Positions 42,915-50,912 of a DNA stretch of 64,000 nt are shown here, piece after piece. Made by a program: the position numbers and the translations under genes. The notes below the pieces were generated by a model. That model was not told where the DNA came from and did no database searches. It saw nothing but the letters and a program-made list of their open reading frames with translations. The stretch is taken from the NCBI GenBank assembly GCA_023429375.1, contig JAEYVY010000006.1, forward strand, positions 62,001 to 126,000, written 5' to 3'. How positions within the stretch are numbered: the first letter of the stretch is position 1; each line of letters starts with the position of its first letter. The stretch is from Bacteroidota bacterium. Its GTDB lineage: Bacteria > Bacteroidota > Bacteroidia > Bacteroidales > Tannerellaceae.

Positions 42915-44143
42915 CTCTTTTTTAATACACTATTTACAACACGAATTGATGATACCAGTTTGTTTGTAGAGGTAAAGACATCTACGTTCCATACATGTGA
43001 CGAGCGACCTTTGTGAATGATCGTTCCTACGGCACGCACTGTATCACCCTCATGGGCAGACGACATATGGTTACCACTCACTTGCATACCCACTACAATT
43101 TCGTCGGGCTCACAAAGAATCATAGAGCCTAGTCCAGCTACGGTCTCGGCAAGTGCCAAGGTAGCTCCTCCATGTAAAATACCGAAGGGTTGACGCGTAC
43201 GTTTATCTACAGGCATGGTAGCCTCTACACGCGTATCAGATGCATACGTATATTGAATACCTAAATTACCCATTAGTGCATGACGACTGCTGGAATTGAG
43301 TTCATCGAGCGGCACATCGGTAGGACGAACCTCTGCCAGAATAAATTTCTGTACTGCTTGAGCCACACCATCGTTGTCGTTATCGGCCGTAACAAAATCG
43401 GCACAGGCTTTTATTGATTCCTGTGCATTGCCCATAGCAATACCAAGTCCGGCAAGCTGAATCATAGAGTAATCTCGACGGCCATCACCAATAGCCATGA
43501 CTTCCTCTACACCTATACCCAGATTGTCAATTAATACGCCTAATGTATTGCCTTTATCAATAAATTCAGGTACGACTTCCAGGAAGAAAGGTTCAGAACG
43601 ATAAACATCGAGCACACCGCCCAAACGTTTTCTCCAATGATCTTTCAAGCCAACCAGCGCCTCTTCATCGTCACTCACCAATACACATTTGCAAGGTGAA
43701 AAGTCAACCGCCTCAGATAAATTATCGACGGCAACGATTTCCATGCCATTCAGTTCGGCTTCGTCACGGATATGTTTGTTATCCGGATTCGTTGTGATTA
43801 GCTGATTTTTATGATAGGTGAAAATATCAAATCCGTTTTGTTTAGCTTTTCTTTCCAGATAGGGGATCTGTTGCGGATCTATGCGTTTTTCGAAAAGCAC
43901 TTCATCATTTTTAATATCGATTACTTGTGCTCCGTTGTATGCAAGTATGTATCCTCCGTTGATTTTGAGTTCCAACTTTTCAATGAGATGGCGCAGTCCG
44001 AACGTAGAACGGCCTGATGCTAAGACGATTCGTACCCCCATTTGTTGAACTTTCAGGAGAGTAGCCAATGTTTGCTTGGAGATTTCCTTTGCGTTGTTCA
44101 CTAATGTACCGTCTACATCGAGAACTAATAATTTGTATTTCAT
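42911..44143 (-). CDS. Fusion: Cof-type HAD phosphatase plus hotdog thioesterase (MenI-like)
   Basis: Residues 1-265 are a Cof-type HAD hydrolase (LDVDGTLVNN with Asp9 and Asp11; the ASGRSTFGLR cap entry; MAIGDGRRDYSMI near 230-242). Residues about 285-410 are a hotdog thioesterase: GILHGGATLALAETVAGLGS, then VGMQVSGNHMSSAHEG and a GRSSHVWNVDVF strand. From memory this aligns closely with E. coli YdiI/MenI, the 1,4-dihydroxy-2-naphthoyl-CoA hydrolase. As the first gene of the men operon, the hotdog half most likely provides the missing MenI step after menB. The phosphatase half has no obvious role in the pathway. Both active sites look complete. Confidence 0.88.
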   Translation of the reverse strand: MKYKLLVLDVDGTLVNNAKEISKQTLATLLKVQQMGVRIVLASGRSTFGLRHLIEKLELKINGGYILAYNGAQVIDIKNDEVLFEKRIDPQQIPYLERKAKQNGFDIFTYHKNQLITTNPDNKHIRDEAELNGMEIVAVDNLSEAVDFSPCKCVLVSDDEEALVGLKDHWRKRLGGVLDVYRSEPFFLEVVPEFIDKGNTLGVLIDNLGIGVEEVMAIGDGRRDYSMIQLAGLGIAMGNAQESIKACADFVTADNDNDGVAQAVQKFILAEVRPTDVPLDELNSSSRHALMGNLGIQYTYASDTRVEATMPVDKRTRQPFGILHGGATLALAETVAGLGSMILCEPDEIVVGMQVSGNHMSSAHEGDTVRAVGTIIHKGRSSHVWNVDVFTSTNKLVSSIRVVNSVLKKR

Positions 44144-44176
44144 ACGAATCTTTTTTTGTTACCTATTAAGACTATA

Positions 44177-44184
44177 CAAAGGTA
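44177..44184 (-). promoter_or_regulatory. -7 promoter box for the men operon
   Basis: On the minus strand TACCTTTG fits TAnnTTTG. It lies 34 nt upstream of the ATG at 44143, within the 61-bp gap after the upstream plsC gene. Confidence 0.5.
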
Positions 44185-44204
44185 TGAATAATTATCCCTT
44201 AATC

Positions 44205-44936
44205 TTATATGATAGCTTCAGTAATAGTTCTTTCCGTTCTTTCGAAGACAGCTTCGAACGGCATGTCTTTTACCGGAAATGGATCGTGAATAGTCAGACG
44301 GATGGTATTGCCAATTCCCATCGGGAAAGATCCCCATCTGGTCATTTTCCACGAATTATTAATCGTTATCGGCACCATATAGGCTGAAGGGGCGTATTTA
44401 CACAAGATTTTGAGACCATTTTCGGCAAAAGGTCTCGGTTTGCCTGTTCTGCTTCTTGTTCCTTCCGGATAAATAATTACCGAACGTTTGTTTGTTTCAA
44501 TATATTCGGCAATTTTACGTATGGCGGTTAGCGACTGCTTGGCATCTTTACGATTAATCAATACAGAGCCTCCATTCCTTAGGTTGTACGAAATGCTGGG
44601 TATGCCTTTTCCCAATTCTATTTTGCTAATAAATTTTGGATGCACTTTACGCAAAAACCATCCCATAGCCGTTATATCATATAAACTTTGATGATTTGCA
44701 GCTAAAATCAACGGAACACCTTTGGGTAATTTCTCACGGTTCTCAATTTTGTATCTTGTACCCAATACATAGGTATTGGCCACCAAAAAGAAGGTAAGAA
44801 TATCCACGCTCTTCTTATGAGCCTGATAGCCAAATAAATTCAAACAAATCCATTGAATAGGGTGGAAGATAACTAAAGTTGCTCCGAATAATAGATAATA
44901 AATAACGGATAAAGGATAAGATATTAGTTTTTGCAT
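44205..44936 (-). CDS. plsC: 1-Acyl-sn-glycerol-3-phosphate acyltransferase
   Basis: Membrane-associated phospholipid synthesis enzyme making phosphatidic acid. The acyltransferase motifs are complete: AANHQSLYDI (HX4D), INRKDAKQS, YPEGTRSRTG and the MVPITINNSW region. A hydrophobic N-terminal anchor (about 10-30) is present. The reading frame extends to a TTG at 44960, but the -7 box covers that point, so the ATG at 44936 is chosen (243 aa). It is upstream of the men operon on the same strand, but the operon has its own promoter. Confidence 0.9.
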   Translation of the reverse strand: MQKLISYPLSVIYYLLFGATLVIFHPIQWICLNLFGYQAHKKSVDILTFFLVANTYVLGTRYKIENREKLPKGVPLILAANHQSLYDITAMGWFLRKVHPKFISKIELGKGIPSISYNLRNGGSVLINRKDAKQSLTAIRKIAEYIETNKRSVIIYPEGTRSRTGKPRPFAENGLKILCKYAPSAYMVPITINNSWKMTRWGSFPMGIGNTIRLTIHDPFPVKDMPFEAVFERTERTITEAII

Positions 44937-44957
44937 GTTACACTGTTTAATTGAAGC

Positions 44958-44965
44958 CAAAATTA
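44958..44965 (-). promoter_or_regulatory. -7 promoter box for plsC
   Basis: On the minus strand TAATTTTG fits TAnnTTTG. The transcript start near 44951 leaves a leader of about 15 nt to the ATG at 44936. Confidence 0.45.
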
Positions 44966-45074
44966 AAAAGAAATATTGAAAGAAGGAGAATCACATGATA
45001 AAGGGAATTTGTTGATTTGTTGGCTACGTGCATAACACTAAAATAATAGTCTATTTTAAGCATTTTTTTCAAAC

Positions 45075-45266
45075 TCACATATCGATGTTATTTTATGTTG
45101 ATATTCAATATTAAAAATGCATCTCGATCGTTTTAAAAAAACATCCCGAACGTTTTTAAAAAAGATCGAGGTGTTTTTTTAAAACGTTCGGGATGTTTTT
45201 TGAGAGTTGTCTATGTGTTGATTTTCAATGTCTGCTACTTTACAGTCTCACATCGTGATGAGATAC
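45075..45266. repeat. Dispersed palindromic repeat element, copy 4 of 5
   Basis: It contains CTCACATATCGATG (45075), GTTGATATTCAATATT, GCATCTCGATCGTTTTAAAA (45119), CATCCCGAACGTTTTTAAAA (45142), AGATCGAGGTGTTTTTTTAA, AACGTTCGGGATGTTTTTTG, GTTGATTTTCAATG and CTCACATCGTGATGAG (45247). The outermost CTCACATC-type arms are shared with copy 5. It lies between the divergent plsC and LytTR genes. Confidence 0.87.
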
Positions 45267-45396
45267 AAATTTGATGTACTTATTTGTTTGATAATTGTTA
45301 ATAATGTACAAATATGTAAACGTCTTGAAAGATGGTCGCTAAGTGTAAAAGATCAATGAAACTCATTTTTTTAATGTCGTATTTTTTCAGATTGTT

Positions 45397-45428
45397 TTTG
45401 TTTATATGTATTATTAAATCTAATTTTG
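45397..45428 (+). promoter_or_regulatory. Promoter of the phospho-signalling island
   Basis: TTTG (45397-45400), 20 nt, TAATTTTG (45421-45428): an exact match to the Bacteroidetes -33/-7 consensus with optimal spacing. The transcript start is near 45435, with a 30-nt leader to the LytTR gene. Confidence 0.7.
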
Positions 45429-45464
45429 TGCTAATTAATAATGTAATGAAAAATCACGTACGAC

Positions 45465-45848
45465 ATGGATAGGTATTTGATTATTAAGACTAGAGATGAA
45501 TTGTTGCGCATAAAGACAGGACAAATACTTTATTTTGAAGCTGATAGGAATTATACAAAACTCTTTTTGTCGAACGGCATTCAGTTTACATTTGCTATCA
45601 ACATCGGACGCATTGAAGAAATCATGGAAAAACAAGTGTCCGGAAGCAATTCTACACTAATTCGAGTAGGTAAAAGTCATATCATAAATAAGAATCATAT
45701 CTTACAGATCAATTTACCGAAGCAAAAATTATTATTGCTATCATCAGATGGTAAACCTAAAGAATTGGTGATCTCCAAAGATCCTTTGAAAGTGTTGAAA
45801 GATACCTTGGAAAAGGAAGTGTACAAACAAGATGTTGAAGAAGAATGA
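45465..45848 (+). CDS. Stand-alone LytTR DNA-binding regulator
   Basis: The protein (127 aa) is almost entirely a LytTR DNA-binding domain: LIIKTRDELLRIKTGQILYFEADRNYTKLFLSNG at the start, then STLIRVGKSHIINKNHILQIN. No receiver domain is fused, unlike AgrA/LytR-type response regulators, so its activity must be set another way, for example by phosphorylation or protein contact. It is the first gene of the island and overlaps the FHA gene by 4 nt (ATGA). It may regulate the island's own promoter. The family is secure; the signal is not known. Confidence 0.88.
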   Translation: MDRYLIIKTRDELLRIKTGQILYFEADRNYTKLFLSNGIQFTFAINIGRIEEIMEKQVSGSNSTLIRVGKSHIINKNHILQINLPKQKLLLLSSDGKPKELVISKDPLKVLKDTLEKEVYKQDVEEE

Positions 45849-46492
45849 CCATCAATATAGGAAAAGCGGCAGAGAATGATTTGGTGATAGAGAATGCTTC
45901 TGTCAGCAGAAAGCATGCACGTCTCTGTTCGGACGACGCCTCCGGATGGATGTTGGAAGATTTGAATTCAACAAATGGGACGTTTGTTAATGATATACAG
46001 ATAGTTAAGATAAGTGTTTCGCCGACTGACCGGATCAGATTCGGCAACAGCGAAATATATTCTCTTGGTGATATCTTGCATCACAATAATGACTACAGCC
46101 TGGAGTTTGAATCACTGAAGGATATTTATAAAGAATATACTAAACAAAAGGTCAAGATACAATCATCTAATCAGATGAAAACTAGGCTTTTGCAATCTGC
46201 ACCATTCGCTCTTCCCGGTATCGTTGGGGTTACTATTGGTTTTATGGGGCAAGCAAGTCCAGAGGTATTTGGCATCAGCTTATTTATTACTATTTTAGCA
46301 CCAACTATAGGTATTTACCTTGGAGCCAAACAAGCCTCAAAAGTACCTTCTTTGCTGCAAGCTTTGGCCGATGGTTTTAAAATAAAATATGTATGTCCGA
46401 AGTGTGGCGCTTTTTTGGGTGAGATACCTTGGGAGTCGTTGGCGAACAAAAAACAATGCACTTCATGTAAGGCAAAATGGGTGAATGAATAA
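45845..46492 (+). CDS. FHA domain protein with two membrane helices and a C-terminal zinc ribbon
   Basis: Residues 1-75 are an FHA phosphothreonine-binding domain that starts at the first residue (IGKAAENDLVI; SVSRKHARL with the Ser/His pair; DLNSTNGTFVND). After a charged linker, two hydrophobic segments lie at about 120-136 and 141-160, followed by a zinc ribbon (CPKC at 184-187 and CTSC at 205-208). The FHA part probably faces the cytoplasm and reads phosphorylation by the kinase encoded downstream. It is translationally coupled to the LytTR gene. The 122-bp gap after it contains a possible internal promoter. I do not know a characterised protein with this exact domain order. Confidence 0.85.
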   Translation: MTINIGKAAENDLVIENASVSRKHARLCSDDASGWMLEDLNSTNGTFVNDIQIVKISVSPTDRIRFGNSEIYSLGDILHHNNDYSLEFESLKDIYKEYTKQKVKIQSSNQMKTRLLQSAPFALPGIVGVTIGFMGQASPEVFGISLFITILAPTIGIYLGAKQASKVPSLLQALADGFKIKYVCPKCGAFLGEIPWESLANKKQCTSCKAKWVNE

Positions 46493-46585
46493 CCCTTTTG
46501 TATCCGTTATCACGTATTTCGTACAGGAACTCCAACTGTTTGATTATAAGGAAGGATATCGAATCTATTAATGTAAACCTTTTTA

Positions 46586-46593
46586 TACTTTTG
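46586..46593 (+). promoter_or_regulatory. Possible internal -7 box
   Basis: TACTTTTG fits TAnnTTTG and lies 22 nt upstream of the acidic small-protein gene. No -33 match is seen, so support is modest. Confidence 0.35.
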
Positions 46594-46614
46594 TTGGAGT
46601 TATAATAATTAGTT

Positions 46615-46863
46615 ATGATGAAAGATACTGAATATACATTCGTGACAATCGATAGGGATGATGAGTATACGCAGAATAATGCCGTTATCATAGATATTGA
46701 AAATGATCAAGATCTATTCGCTGCCGTGACTATTGATACTGATTCAATGGAAGGTGATTTCATTACTTTGGCAGATGATACAATCTTGTTGTCTGATACA
46801 GATATGTCAGACATTATATCATCGGATATAATTGACGATGCGGATATTTCTGTTATACTATGA
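46615..46863 (+). CDS. Small, very acidic protein of unknown function
   Basis: The 82-residue protein has about 19 Asp and 4 Glu but only one Lys and one Arg, so a net charge near -21. It has no signal peptide or membrane segment. It contains loosely repeated strand-like pieces (VTIDRDDEY, VIIDIENDQD, VTIDTDSMEG) and many Thr/Ser next to Asp, including TLADD with the pT-x-x-D spacing favoured by FHA domains. It overlaps the next FHA gene by 4 nt (ATGA), which together with the position in the island argues that it is truly translated. It could be a kinase substrate or FHA ligand (inference). I recognise no family. Confidence 0.7.
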   Translation: MMKDTEYTFVTIDRDDEYTQNNAVIIDIENDQDLFAAVTIDTDSMEGDFITLADDTILLSDTDMSDIISSDIIDDADISVIL

Positions 46864-47372
46864 TTTCGCTGAAGTGTCCACATTGTCAAGTTAAGCTGAA
46901 GGTAGACGAAACGAAGTTACCTCAGGGTATTGATGCATTTAAATGTCCTAAATGCAAAAAAGAAATTCCCATTACTTTACTCGACTCACTCAAGAACGAG
47001 AGTAATTCATCTGATACGGTTCTGCTGAATCCAGTTAGAACCGAATTAGGTCGTATTCTTGTTATTCCTTCCGAAGGAACTGCCGAACAATTATTCCCAC
47101 TACATGAGGGCATGATTACAATAGGAAGAAAATCAAGCACTTCCAATGTTACTTTTGCAATCGATACTACTGATAAATTGATGAGTCGTAGTCATATTAT
47201 CATAGAGGTAAAAAAAGATTCAAAAGGCGGATACAAACATTATCTTTCAGACAATAATAGTAAAAACAAAACGTTATATAATAACAAATACCTTGAAGCC
47301 GGAGAGGTGGTCGTATTGCACGATAATGATGAAATTGTGATAGGGAAAACCAGTCTTCGATTTAAAGCATAA
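46860..47372 (+). CDS. Zinc-ribbon plus FHA domain protein
   Basis: The cytoplasmic protein (170 aa) has an N-terminal MJ0042-type zinc ribbon (CPHC at 6-9, CPKC at 29-32) and a C-terminal FHA domain from about residue 84 to 168 (MITIGRKSS; LMSRSHIIIEV; then LSDNNSKNKTLYNNKYL, where the usual NGT is replaced by NKT). There is no membrane segment, unlike the first FHA protein of the island. It is coupled by overlap to the acidic gene and sits 11 nt before the PP2C phosphatase gene, so it probably binds a phosphothreonine target of the kinase. Confidence 0.88.
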   Translation: MISLKCPHCQVKLKVDETKLPQGIDAFKCPKCKKEIPITLLDSLKNESNSSDTVLLNPVRTELGRILVIPSEGTAEQLFPLHEGMITIGRKSSTSNVTFAIDTTDKLMSRSHIIIEVKKDSKGGYKHYLSDNNSKNKTLYNNKYLEAGEVVVLHDNDEIVIGKTSLRFKA

Positions 47373-47383
47373 AAGTTATTGAT

Positions 47384-48187
47384 ATGTATATAACGACAAG
47401 CAAACCTTATGCTGCTTCTGAAAAGGGAGGAAGGGCGAATAATGAAGATTTTATATACCCAATACCAGAGTCTATCGATGAAAATCAGCAGCTGTTTATA
47501 GTTTGTGATGGAGTAGGGGGAGCTCAAAAGGGAGAGATAGCCAGTGCTATGGCTTGCGAGCTAATACAAACATACCTGGCCTCATTTGCAACTGGAGAAA
47601 TCGATGCTGAAATCATTAACAAGGCTGTACAATACACGCAAGTCCATTTCAACGAATATATAAAAGACAATCCTTCTGCAGCCGGTATGGCTACAACTTT
47701 GGCCATGGTTTACCTTGGAGCAAGAGGAGTTACCGTTGCACATATCGGTGATAGCCGTGTGTATCAGTTTAGAAAAGGGAAAATCATGTTTCAAACGGAA
47801 GATCATTCGTTGGTTAATTCCCTTTACAGACTAAATGCGATTAAAAAAGAGGAGATGCGTACGCATGCTCAACGGAATGTAATTCTCAAAGCCATACAAG
47901 GCGGATCTAACCCTGTTGAAGCGGATGTAACCCTATTGACGGACATCGAAGATGGCGATATCTTTTTTATCTGTAGTGACGGTCTTTTGGAACAGTTTAA
48001 TGACGAAGAACTAGCATCATTGTTTGATGGTTCTTTATCTTCGGAAAACTGTAAGGATGTGCTGATTGAGAAATGTAACGGCAAAACAAAAGATAATTAT
48101 TCTTTCTATATCATACCAATTAACCATGTTCGAGATAGTCGGACGATGACGCAAAATATTCTGTCTTTCTTTTATTCTTTGATTTAA
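47384..48187 (+). CDS. PP2C-family Ser/Thr protein phosphatase
   Basis: Metal-dependent protein phosphatase (267 aa) that should reverse the kinase encoded next. The PP2C motifs are in order: GGRANNEDF (metal Asp), VCDGVGGAQKGEIAS, GMATTLAMVYL, HIGDSRVYQFRKG, EDHSLVN and FFICSDGLLEQF. The final segment is a little shorter and less typical, ending FFYSLI. It is cytoplasmic. The phosphatase-kinase pairing (34 nt between genes) is the common arrangement of eukaryotic-type signalling modules in bacteria. Confidence 0.93.
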   Translation: MYITTSKPYAASEKGGRANNEDFIYPIPESIDENQQLFIVCDGVGGAQKGEIASAMACELIQTYLASFATGEIDAEIINKAVQYTQVHFNEYIKDNPSAAGMATTLAMVYLGARGVTVAHIGDSRVYQFRKGKIMFQTEDHSLVNSLYRLNAIKKEEMRTHAQRNVILKAIQGGSNPVEADVTLLTDIEDGDIFFICSDGLLEQFNDEELASLFDGSLSSENCKDVLIEKCNGKTKDNYSFYIIPINHVRDSRTMTQNILSFFYSLI

Positions 48188-48193
48188 AAAACG

Positions 48194-48222
48194 TACTTTT
48201 GATTGTTTTAATATCAAAAGTA
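48194..48222 (+). promoter_or_regulatory. Inverted repeat with -7 box at the kinase start
   Basis: TACTTTTGAT (48194-48203) and ATCAAAAGTA (48213-48222) form a perfect 10-bp palindrome with a 9-nt centre; its last base is the A of the kinase ATG. TACTTTTG is itself a -7 match. It may be an operator or a translational hairpin. Confidence 0.5.
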
Positions 48223-49967
48223 TGAATCTTCCTAGTGGGTATATACTTCAGAATGGGAAATATCGATTAAATCATGTAGTTGGCCAAGGAGGATTTGGCA
48301 TAACTTATAATGCTGTATGGTTTACCGAAGTGAAGGGTCCGCTTGGTACGCTTAAAACTGAAGTCCCAGTATGTATTAAGGAATACTTTTTTAAAGATTA
48401 TTGTTTTCGTGATCCGCAGACGAATGCTGTACAAGTGCATTCTGAAACCGGCAATATTCTATTTGCCAAATTCAAAGAAAAGCAAATTAAAGAGGCAAAA
48501 ATCCTATCTGATGTAAGCCATCCCTATATAGTTAATGTATTAGAAGTTTTTGAGGAAAACAATACCGCTTATATTGTGATGGAATATATTTCCGGATGCT
48601 CACTTAAGTATATGATGGAAACGAAGGGGGTATTGTCGGAATCTAAGCTGCTGAAATATACCCGTCAAATAGGTGAGGCACTGGTCTTTGTGCACCAAAA
48701 CAATATTCTTCATTTAGATATTAAGCCGAGCAATATCCTCATTGATAAAAATGACAATGCCCGTTTGATAGATTTTGGCGTAAGTAAAAGGTACGATCTC
48801 GAATCAGAGGAAACCAGTACCACCATGCTTACTCTTTCTAAAGGCTTTGCAGCAATCGAACAATATGATAGCGAAGGAACGCAGCTATTCTCTCCATGCC
48901 CGGATATATATTCTCTGGGGGCTACGATGTATAATCTTATCACCGGAAAAGCACCGGTAGAATCTATCCTCCGTGCAACCCGTCCATTGATAAGACCTTC
49001 TGAGTTCAATCCTGCTATTTCTCCGAAGACAGAAGCTGCCATTTTGAAAGCAATGGAGATTGTTCCTCAAAACAGATTTCAATCGGCAAAAGAAATGCTG
49101 GATGCATTAGATATTCCTGTTGAAGACACACAAGATTCTAATGATCTGCAGCAAACTTTTCCTGAATCAGGAGAGGAAACTGTTCTTCTGCCTGTTGATG
49201 AAAATTATAGTAAGCAAGTTAAACCTTCAGCTCATAAAAAGAAAAAAACGTGGATAGCAGGAACCAGTGTATTGGTTGCGTTGTCTGCCATTATAGTCTC
49301 TGCCGTATTTTTTATCGTACAACATAATTCCGCTCAGGAAGGCTTGATAAATCAACAGAGAGAGGATGATTTTAACAACGCCGAACCAAAAGAAGTACTC
49401 AATACTGAATCTGTAGAAGAAGAGTTGCCAGCTAATAGTCAACAAGAATTAACTGTACCTGCAAAAGAAGATGTTGCTGAACCAGTAATCACTAAAAAGA
49501 ATGAGAATACAGAGGTTAAAGAACAAGAAGTAATTGTAGCAGAATTGCCTAATGAGTCTGAACTTGAAGCAAATTATAATCAGTTAATTGCTTCAGGTAA
49601 AGAGAAAATGAATATATTTGATTTTGAAGGAGCCAGAAAAGATTTCTCCGAAGCAAAAGCGATACGTTTGACAGAAGAAGTCGTGCGGTTGTTGATTAGT
49701 TGTGATACGAATGAAGCGGAGAGACAAATTGCCCTGAAAATGGAATCTTATGAATTTAAGATGGATTTTGGTGGGTTGAAAATCGTTACTAACAAGAACA
49801 CAAAACGATATGGTGCAATAAACGATAAAGCCGAAGAAATAATCCCTTGCAAATACATTACTGTGGGACGAAGTGCAAACGGTCGTGCTTTTGAACGTGA
49901 AGACCACCTTTTCGATATATATAATGAGAACGGAGAATTATTAGGAAACGGATTAACCTATTACTGA
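48222..49967 (+). CDS. Transmembrane Ser/Thr protein kinase with WG-like C-terminal segment
   Basis: Residues about 15-300 are a Hanks-type kinase: Gly loop GQGGFG (21-26), Lys53 in CIKEY, Glu91, the catalytic loop HLDIKPSN (164-171, with Leu where HRD kinases have Arg), DFG (184-186) and the activation segment GFAAIEQY. A single membrane helix spans about 344-366. The outer part has an acidic Glu-rich linker, a helical TPR-like piece (ASGKEKMNIFDFEGARKDFSEA) and a terminal WG-repeat-like beta motif (YGAINDKAEEIIPCKY). The kinase side faces the cytoplasm and the C-terminus the periplasm, so it can report envelope state. The phosphatase gene is just upstream and the outer-membrane protein gene 6 nt downstream. 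Confidence 0.92.
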   Translation: MNLPSGYILQNGKYRLNHVVGQGGFGITYNAVWFTEVKGPLGTLKTEVPVCIKEYFFKDYCFRDPQTNAVQVHSETGNILFAKFKEKQIKEAKILSDVSHPYIVNVLEVFEENNTAYIVMEYISGCSLKYMMETKGVLSESKLLKYTRQIGEALVFVHQNNILHLDIKPSNILIDKNDNARLIDFGVSKRYDLESEETSTTMLTLSKGFAAIEQYDSEGTQLFSPCPDIYSLGATMYNLITGKAPVESILRATRPLIRPSEFNPAISPKTEAAILKAMEIVPQNRFQSAKEMLDALDIPVEDTQDSNDLQQTFPESGEETVLLPVDENYSKQVKPSAHKKKKTWIAGTSVLVALSAIIVSAVFFIVQHNSAQEGLINQQREDDFNNAEPKEVLNTESVEEELPANSQQELTVPAKEDVAEPVITKKNENTEVKEQEVIVAELPNESELEANYNQLIASGKEKMNIFDFEGARKDFSEAKAIRLTEEVVRLLISCDTNEAERQIALKMESYEFKMDFGGLKIVTNKNTKRYGAINDKAEEIIPCKYITVGRSANGRAFEREDHLFDIYNENGELLGNGLTYY

Positions 49968-49973
49968 TAATAA

Positions 49974-50900
49974 ATGAAGAAGTATTGGATATTTTTACTG
50001 CTTAACTTAGTTGTTATCACAGTAAATGGACAACAGGTAAAAACAGAATATAATAAAAAAGGTGATGACGCCATGGCTGCCGCTAACTATAGCGATGCCA
50101 AAATGTGGTATGAAGAGGGTGTTGCCAACTGTGATTTATATAGTATAAACCAAATTACTGAAATTTGGAAGATAGCACCGGATATGCGATTATCCTTACG
50201 CTCATTAATCACCAGATGTTATGATTGTCTTACAACAAGAAGTTCAGAGAATGATACGATAGCCATCAGAACATTGATTCTTTATCACAAAGAAGGAATA
50301 GGAATCCCACAAAACAAAACGCTAGCATCTTATTGGACCCAACGTCTATCTTATCTATCAAAAGATGCAGATCTTACCGGTTTATATGATCCGGGTACTA
50401 ACAAGGTAGAGAGGACCACAACCTATTTCATGGGTTTGAATTACTCCATTGAAGCGCCTATAGGTTTGACTTTTGGCTGGGTAGGACAGGAGTGGGGAGG
50501 ATATATGCGAGTAAAATCCAATTTATCATTTCTAAGCACAGAAGTAGAGAACAATAATCAAGGATTCACCCCTCAAATTGAGGATATATATGAGTTCGAT
50601 AAGAAAAAGGTGAATTGCCATATCGGAACAGTAGGAGTGCTGCGTAAATGGTCTGATCAGATAAGCACATCGGTTGGAGTCGGTTATGGAATGAGAGATT
50701 TACTTTGGCATTATAATATCTACGCCAACGATATAAAGAGTAATGACGGTTGGAGTAAAAATACCGAAGCTTCTTACAAAGGTGTTGTTGCTGAGCTTGA
50801 TTTAGTATGGAGTTTCAACAAGGTGTTTGTGAGTACAGGGATCAACACAATGAACTTTAAGTATGTCGATATTAATGCTGGATTTGGTATTTACTTTTAA
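49974..50900 (+). CDS. Exported protein: helical repeat N-terminus plus outer-membrane beta-barrel-like C-terminus
   Basis: The signal peptide is residues 1-19 (ends TVNGQQ). Residues about 25-130 read like TPR/Sel1 repeats (KKGDDAMAAANYSDAKMWYEEGV; LYHKEGIGIPQNKTLASYW). Residues about 145-308 are alternating strands with an aromatic C-terminal residue (FGIYF), typical of outer-membrane barrels. I do not recognise the family. It lies only 6 nt after the kinase gene and 12 nt before the FN3/kelch lipoprotein gene, so these three probably form a signalling path across the envelope. The TPR-like piece resembles the one in the kinase's periplasmic part, which hints at contact (inference). Confidence 0.78.
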   Translation: MKKYWIFLLLNLVVITVNGQQVKTEYNKKGDDAMAAANYSDAKMWYEEGVANCDLYSINQITEIWKIAPDMRLSLRSLITRCYDCLTTRSSENDTIAIRTLILYHKEGIGIPQNKTLASYWTQRLSYLSKDADLTGLYDPGTNKVERTTTYFMGLNYSIEAPIGLTFGWVGQEWGGYMRVKSNLSFLSTEVENNNQGFTPQIEDIYEFDKKKVNCHIGTVGVLRKWSDQISTSVGVGYGMRDLLWHYNIYANDIKSNDGWSKNTEASYKGVVAELDLVWSFNKVFVSTGINTMNFKYVDINAGFGIYF

Positions 50901-50912
50901 GCACTTAGAAAT

